A stretch of 64,000 bases of DNA. Source: UBA12202 sp002691725. Lineage in GTDB: Bacteria > Pseudomonadota > Alphaproteobacteria > Puniceispirillales > UBA1172. A program made the translations under genes and the position numbers. The notes under the pieces were generated by a model. It did no database searches. It was not told where the DNA came from and saw only the letters and a list, made by a program, of their open reading frames with translations. Of the stretch, positions 62,410 through 64,000 are shown one piece after another (within the stretch, counting starts at the first letter, position 1; every line of letters begins with the position of its first letter). The stretch is taken from the NCBI GenBank assembly GCA_965660675.1, contig CBFIAU010000006.1, positions 62,001 to 126,000 on the forward strand. The letters are read 5' to 3'.

Positions 62410-64000
62410 ATGTCATCTCAGTCATGGGATAAATCAAGACTGCCCAGCCGCCATGTCAGCGTAGGGCCAGAACGAGCGCCACATCGATCATATTATTATG
62501 CGATGGGCATGACCGAGGAGGAGATTAATCAGCCGCTGGTTGGTGTCGTTTCAACATGGAATGAAGCCGCGCCTTGTAACATTGCCCTGAGCAGGCAAGC
62601 GCAAGCCGCCAAAAAAGGTGTTGCTGATCACGCTGGCACGCCGCGCGAGTTTACCACCATCACCGTCACAGATGGCATTGCCATGGGGCATCAGGGCATG
62701 AAATCATCGCTTGTCAGCCGTGAAGTTATCGCCGACTCGATTGAACTTACCGTTCGGGGGCATTGCTATGACGCCATTATCGGCCTGGCTGGATGTGATA
62801 AATCGCTCCCCGGGGTGATGATGTCTATGGCCAGATTAAATGTGCCATCAGTGTTTATGTATGGCGGCTCAATTCTGCCCGGCCGTTATAAAGATAAAGA
62901 TGTCACGGTGCAGGACGTATTTGAGGCCGTTGGTGCCTATGCCGCGGGCAATATGTCAGATGATGACTTGCATGAATTGGAATGTGTCGCTTGCCCAAGC
63001 GCAGGGTCATGTGGCGGTCAATTTACCGCTAATACCATGGCATGTGTATCTGAGGCCATAGGCCTGGCCTTACCAGGGTCAGCAGGGGCGCCAGCGCCTT
63101 ATGAAAGCCGTGATGAATATGCTTATCATTCGGGTCGTCATGTTATGGAATTGATCAAGAACAACATCCGTCCACGTGATATTTTGACAAGAAAAGCATT
63201 TGAGAACGCCGCAACAATAGTCGCCGCATCAGGTGGTTCTACCAATGCTGGGTTGCATTTGCCTGCACTGGCAGCGGAATGTGGGATTGAGTTTGATCTT
63301 CATGATGTTGCTGAGATTTTTAAGCGCACGCCATATATTGCTGACCTTAAACCTGGTGGGCGTTATGTTGCCAAAGATATGTATGAGATTGGTGGTGTTC
63401 CTGTTTTGCTGAAAACGCTTTATGAGGGCGGCTTTATTCATGGCGACTGCTTGACGGTGACAGGCAAGACGATGGCTGAAAATCTGGCTAATGTATCATT
63501 CCCGTCAGATCAGGATGTGGTTAGACCTGTTTCAGCGCCATTATCACCAACTGGCGGAGTTGTCGGCTTGCGCGGTAATCTGGCACCTGAAGGGGCAATT
63601 GTTAAAGTCGCTGGCATGAGTAATCTGGTCTTTACTGGCACCGCCAGATGCTTTGATTGCGAAGAAGATGCCTTTGCCGCAGTCGAACGCCGTGACTATA
63701 AAGAAGGCGAAGTTCTGGTTATCCGTTACGAAGGGCCTAAAGGTGGCCCTGGCATGCGCGAAATGCTCGCCACTACCGCCGCGATTTACGGGCAGGGCAT
63801 GGGCGATAAGGTCGCGCTCATTACGGATGGCCGTTTCTCCGGTGCAACCAGAGGCTTCTGTATTGGTCATGTTGGCCCTGAGGCGGCGGTTGGGGGGCCT
63901 ATTGGGCTACTAAAAGATGGTGATCAAATTACCATTGATGCCAAGGAAGGCACAATATCTGTTGATCTGAGTGATGCAGAATTAGCAGCACGTCGCCAAG
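62410..64000 (+). CDS. ilvD: Dihydroxy-acid dehydratase (3' end beyond the window)
   Basis: IlvD makes the 2-keto acids of valine and isoleucine synthesis. About 530 codons are visible before the window ends. Cluster-binding cysteines are in WNEAAPCN (about residue 56), LAGCDKSLPG (about 128) and CPSAGSCGGQFTANTM (about 200). Later blocks VAASGGSTNAGLHLPA, GGPGMREMLATTAAIYG and LITDGRFSGATRGFCIGHV complete the match. AGGAGA precedes ATG 62410. The start is close to the valS stop, so the two may be co-transcribed. Confidence 0.95.
   Translation, partial: MSSQSWDKSRLPSRHVSVGPERAPHRSYYYAMGMTEEEINQPLVGVVSTWNEAAPCNIALSRQAQAAKKGVADHAGTPREFTTITVTDGIAMGHQGMKSSLVSREVIADSIELTVRGHCYDAIIGLAGCDKSLPGVMMSMARLNVPSVFMYGGSILPGRYKDKDVTVQDVFEAVGAYAAGNMSDDDLHELECVACPSAGSCGGQFTANTMACVSEAIGLALPGSAGAPAPYESRDEYAYHSGRHVMELIKNNIRPRDILTRKAFENAATIVAASGGSTNAGLHLPALAAECGIEFDLHDVAEIFKRTPYIADLKPGGRYVAKDMYEIGGVPVLLKTLYEGGFIHGDCLTVTGKTMAENLANVSFPSDQDVVRPVSAPLSPTGGVVGLRGNLAPEGAIVKVAGMSNLVFTGTARCFDCEEDAFAAVERRDYKEGEVLVIRYEGPKGGPGMREMLATTAAIYGQGMGDKVALITDGRFSGATRGFCIGHVGPEAAVGGPIGLLKDGDQITIDAKEGTISVDLSDAELAARRQ

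Overview
The window is a gene-dense stretch of an alphaproteobacterial chromosome with moderate GC content. The alphaproteobacterial placement rests on a GcrA-type cell-cycle regulator (3629-4048), an NDUFS4-like complex I accessory subunit (36617-36931), the order pcm - tolC - PopZ-like (DUF2497) - valS (57052-62396), and a TIGR03643/DUF2805 protein. Gene style and content (Mrp-type Na+/H+ antiporter, non-pyrrolysine MttB homologue, selenouridine genes) suggest a free-living marine lineage such as SAR116. That last placement is inference only. No plasmid, phage, integrase, transposase or CRISPR signature was seen.

Layout. 1-3.5 kb: 5-oxoprolinase genes pxpA (-) and pxpB-pxpC (+), followed by a shikimate-dehydrogenase-like gene and a 13-bp tandem repeat array. 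3.6-11 kb: gcrA, pepN, an RhlE-type helicase, an alpha/beta hydrolase and parE. 11-14.2 kb: nitrogen assimilation (glnB-glnA) and a class I aminotransferase. 14.3-16.1 kb: a broken remnant of a large cadherin/VCBS-type surface protein next to tRNA-His. 16.5-23.1 kb: the proteostasis block tig - clpP - clpX - lon - HU, with an unusual trigger factor carrying a His-Asp run and a histone-like tail; tRNA-Val and tRNA-Asp follow. 23.6-28.3 kb: a phosphoethanolamine-methyltransferase-like enzyme, a LysR regulator divergent from amtB, a BKACE (DUF849) enzyme and two very small membrane proteins. 28.4-35.9 kb: a nine- or ten-gene Mrp/Mbs-like cation antiporter operon with three antiporter-like subunits. 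35.9-38.2 kb: DUF192, tRNA-Pro, NDUFS4-like, tRNA-Arg and small hypotheticals. 38.2-42 kb: a YnjBCD-type ABC importer. 42-45.1 kb: a sulfur amino acid operon (cysK - sseA - metC). 45.2-49.8 kb: SixA-like phosphatase, a secreted unknown, then an AT-rich single-chain nuclease-methyltransferase-specificity protein beside tRNA-Asn. 49.9-53.2 kb: the selenium pair mnmH and a FAD-oxidoreductase/SelD fusion. 53.3-56.8 kb: a DMT exporter, an MttB-family methyltransferase, a secreted histidine phosphatase and tRNA-Cys. 57-64 kb: pcm, tolC, PopZ-like, valS and ilvD, the last cut by the window edge.

Most of the window is core metabolism and housekeeping. The accessory parts are the cadherin-like remnant (14.3-16.1 kb) and the restriction-modification-like gene (47.3-49.7 kb), each beside a tRNA gene. 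A recurring feature is short in-frame tandem repetition (9, 12, 18 and 24 bp units) in otherwise ordinary genes and intergenic DNA, which points to replication slippage. The best candidates for something undescribed are the single-chain restriction-modification protein with its small upstream ORF, the split Mrp/Mbs-like complex, the phosphoethanolamine-methyltransferase-like enzyme, and the aroE homologue in the oxoprolinase operon that lacks the usual substrate-binding serines.
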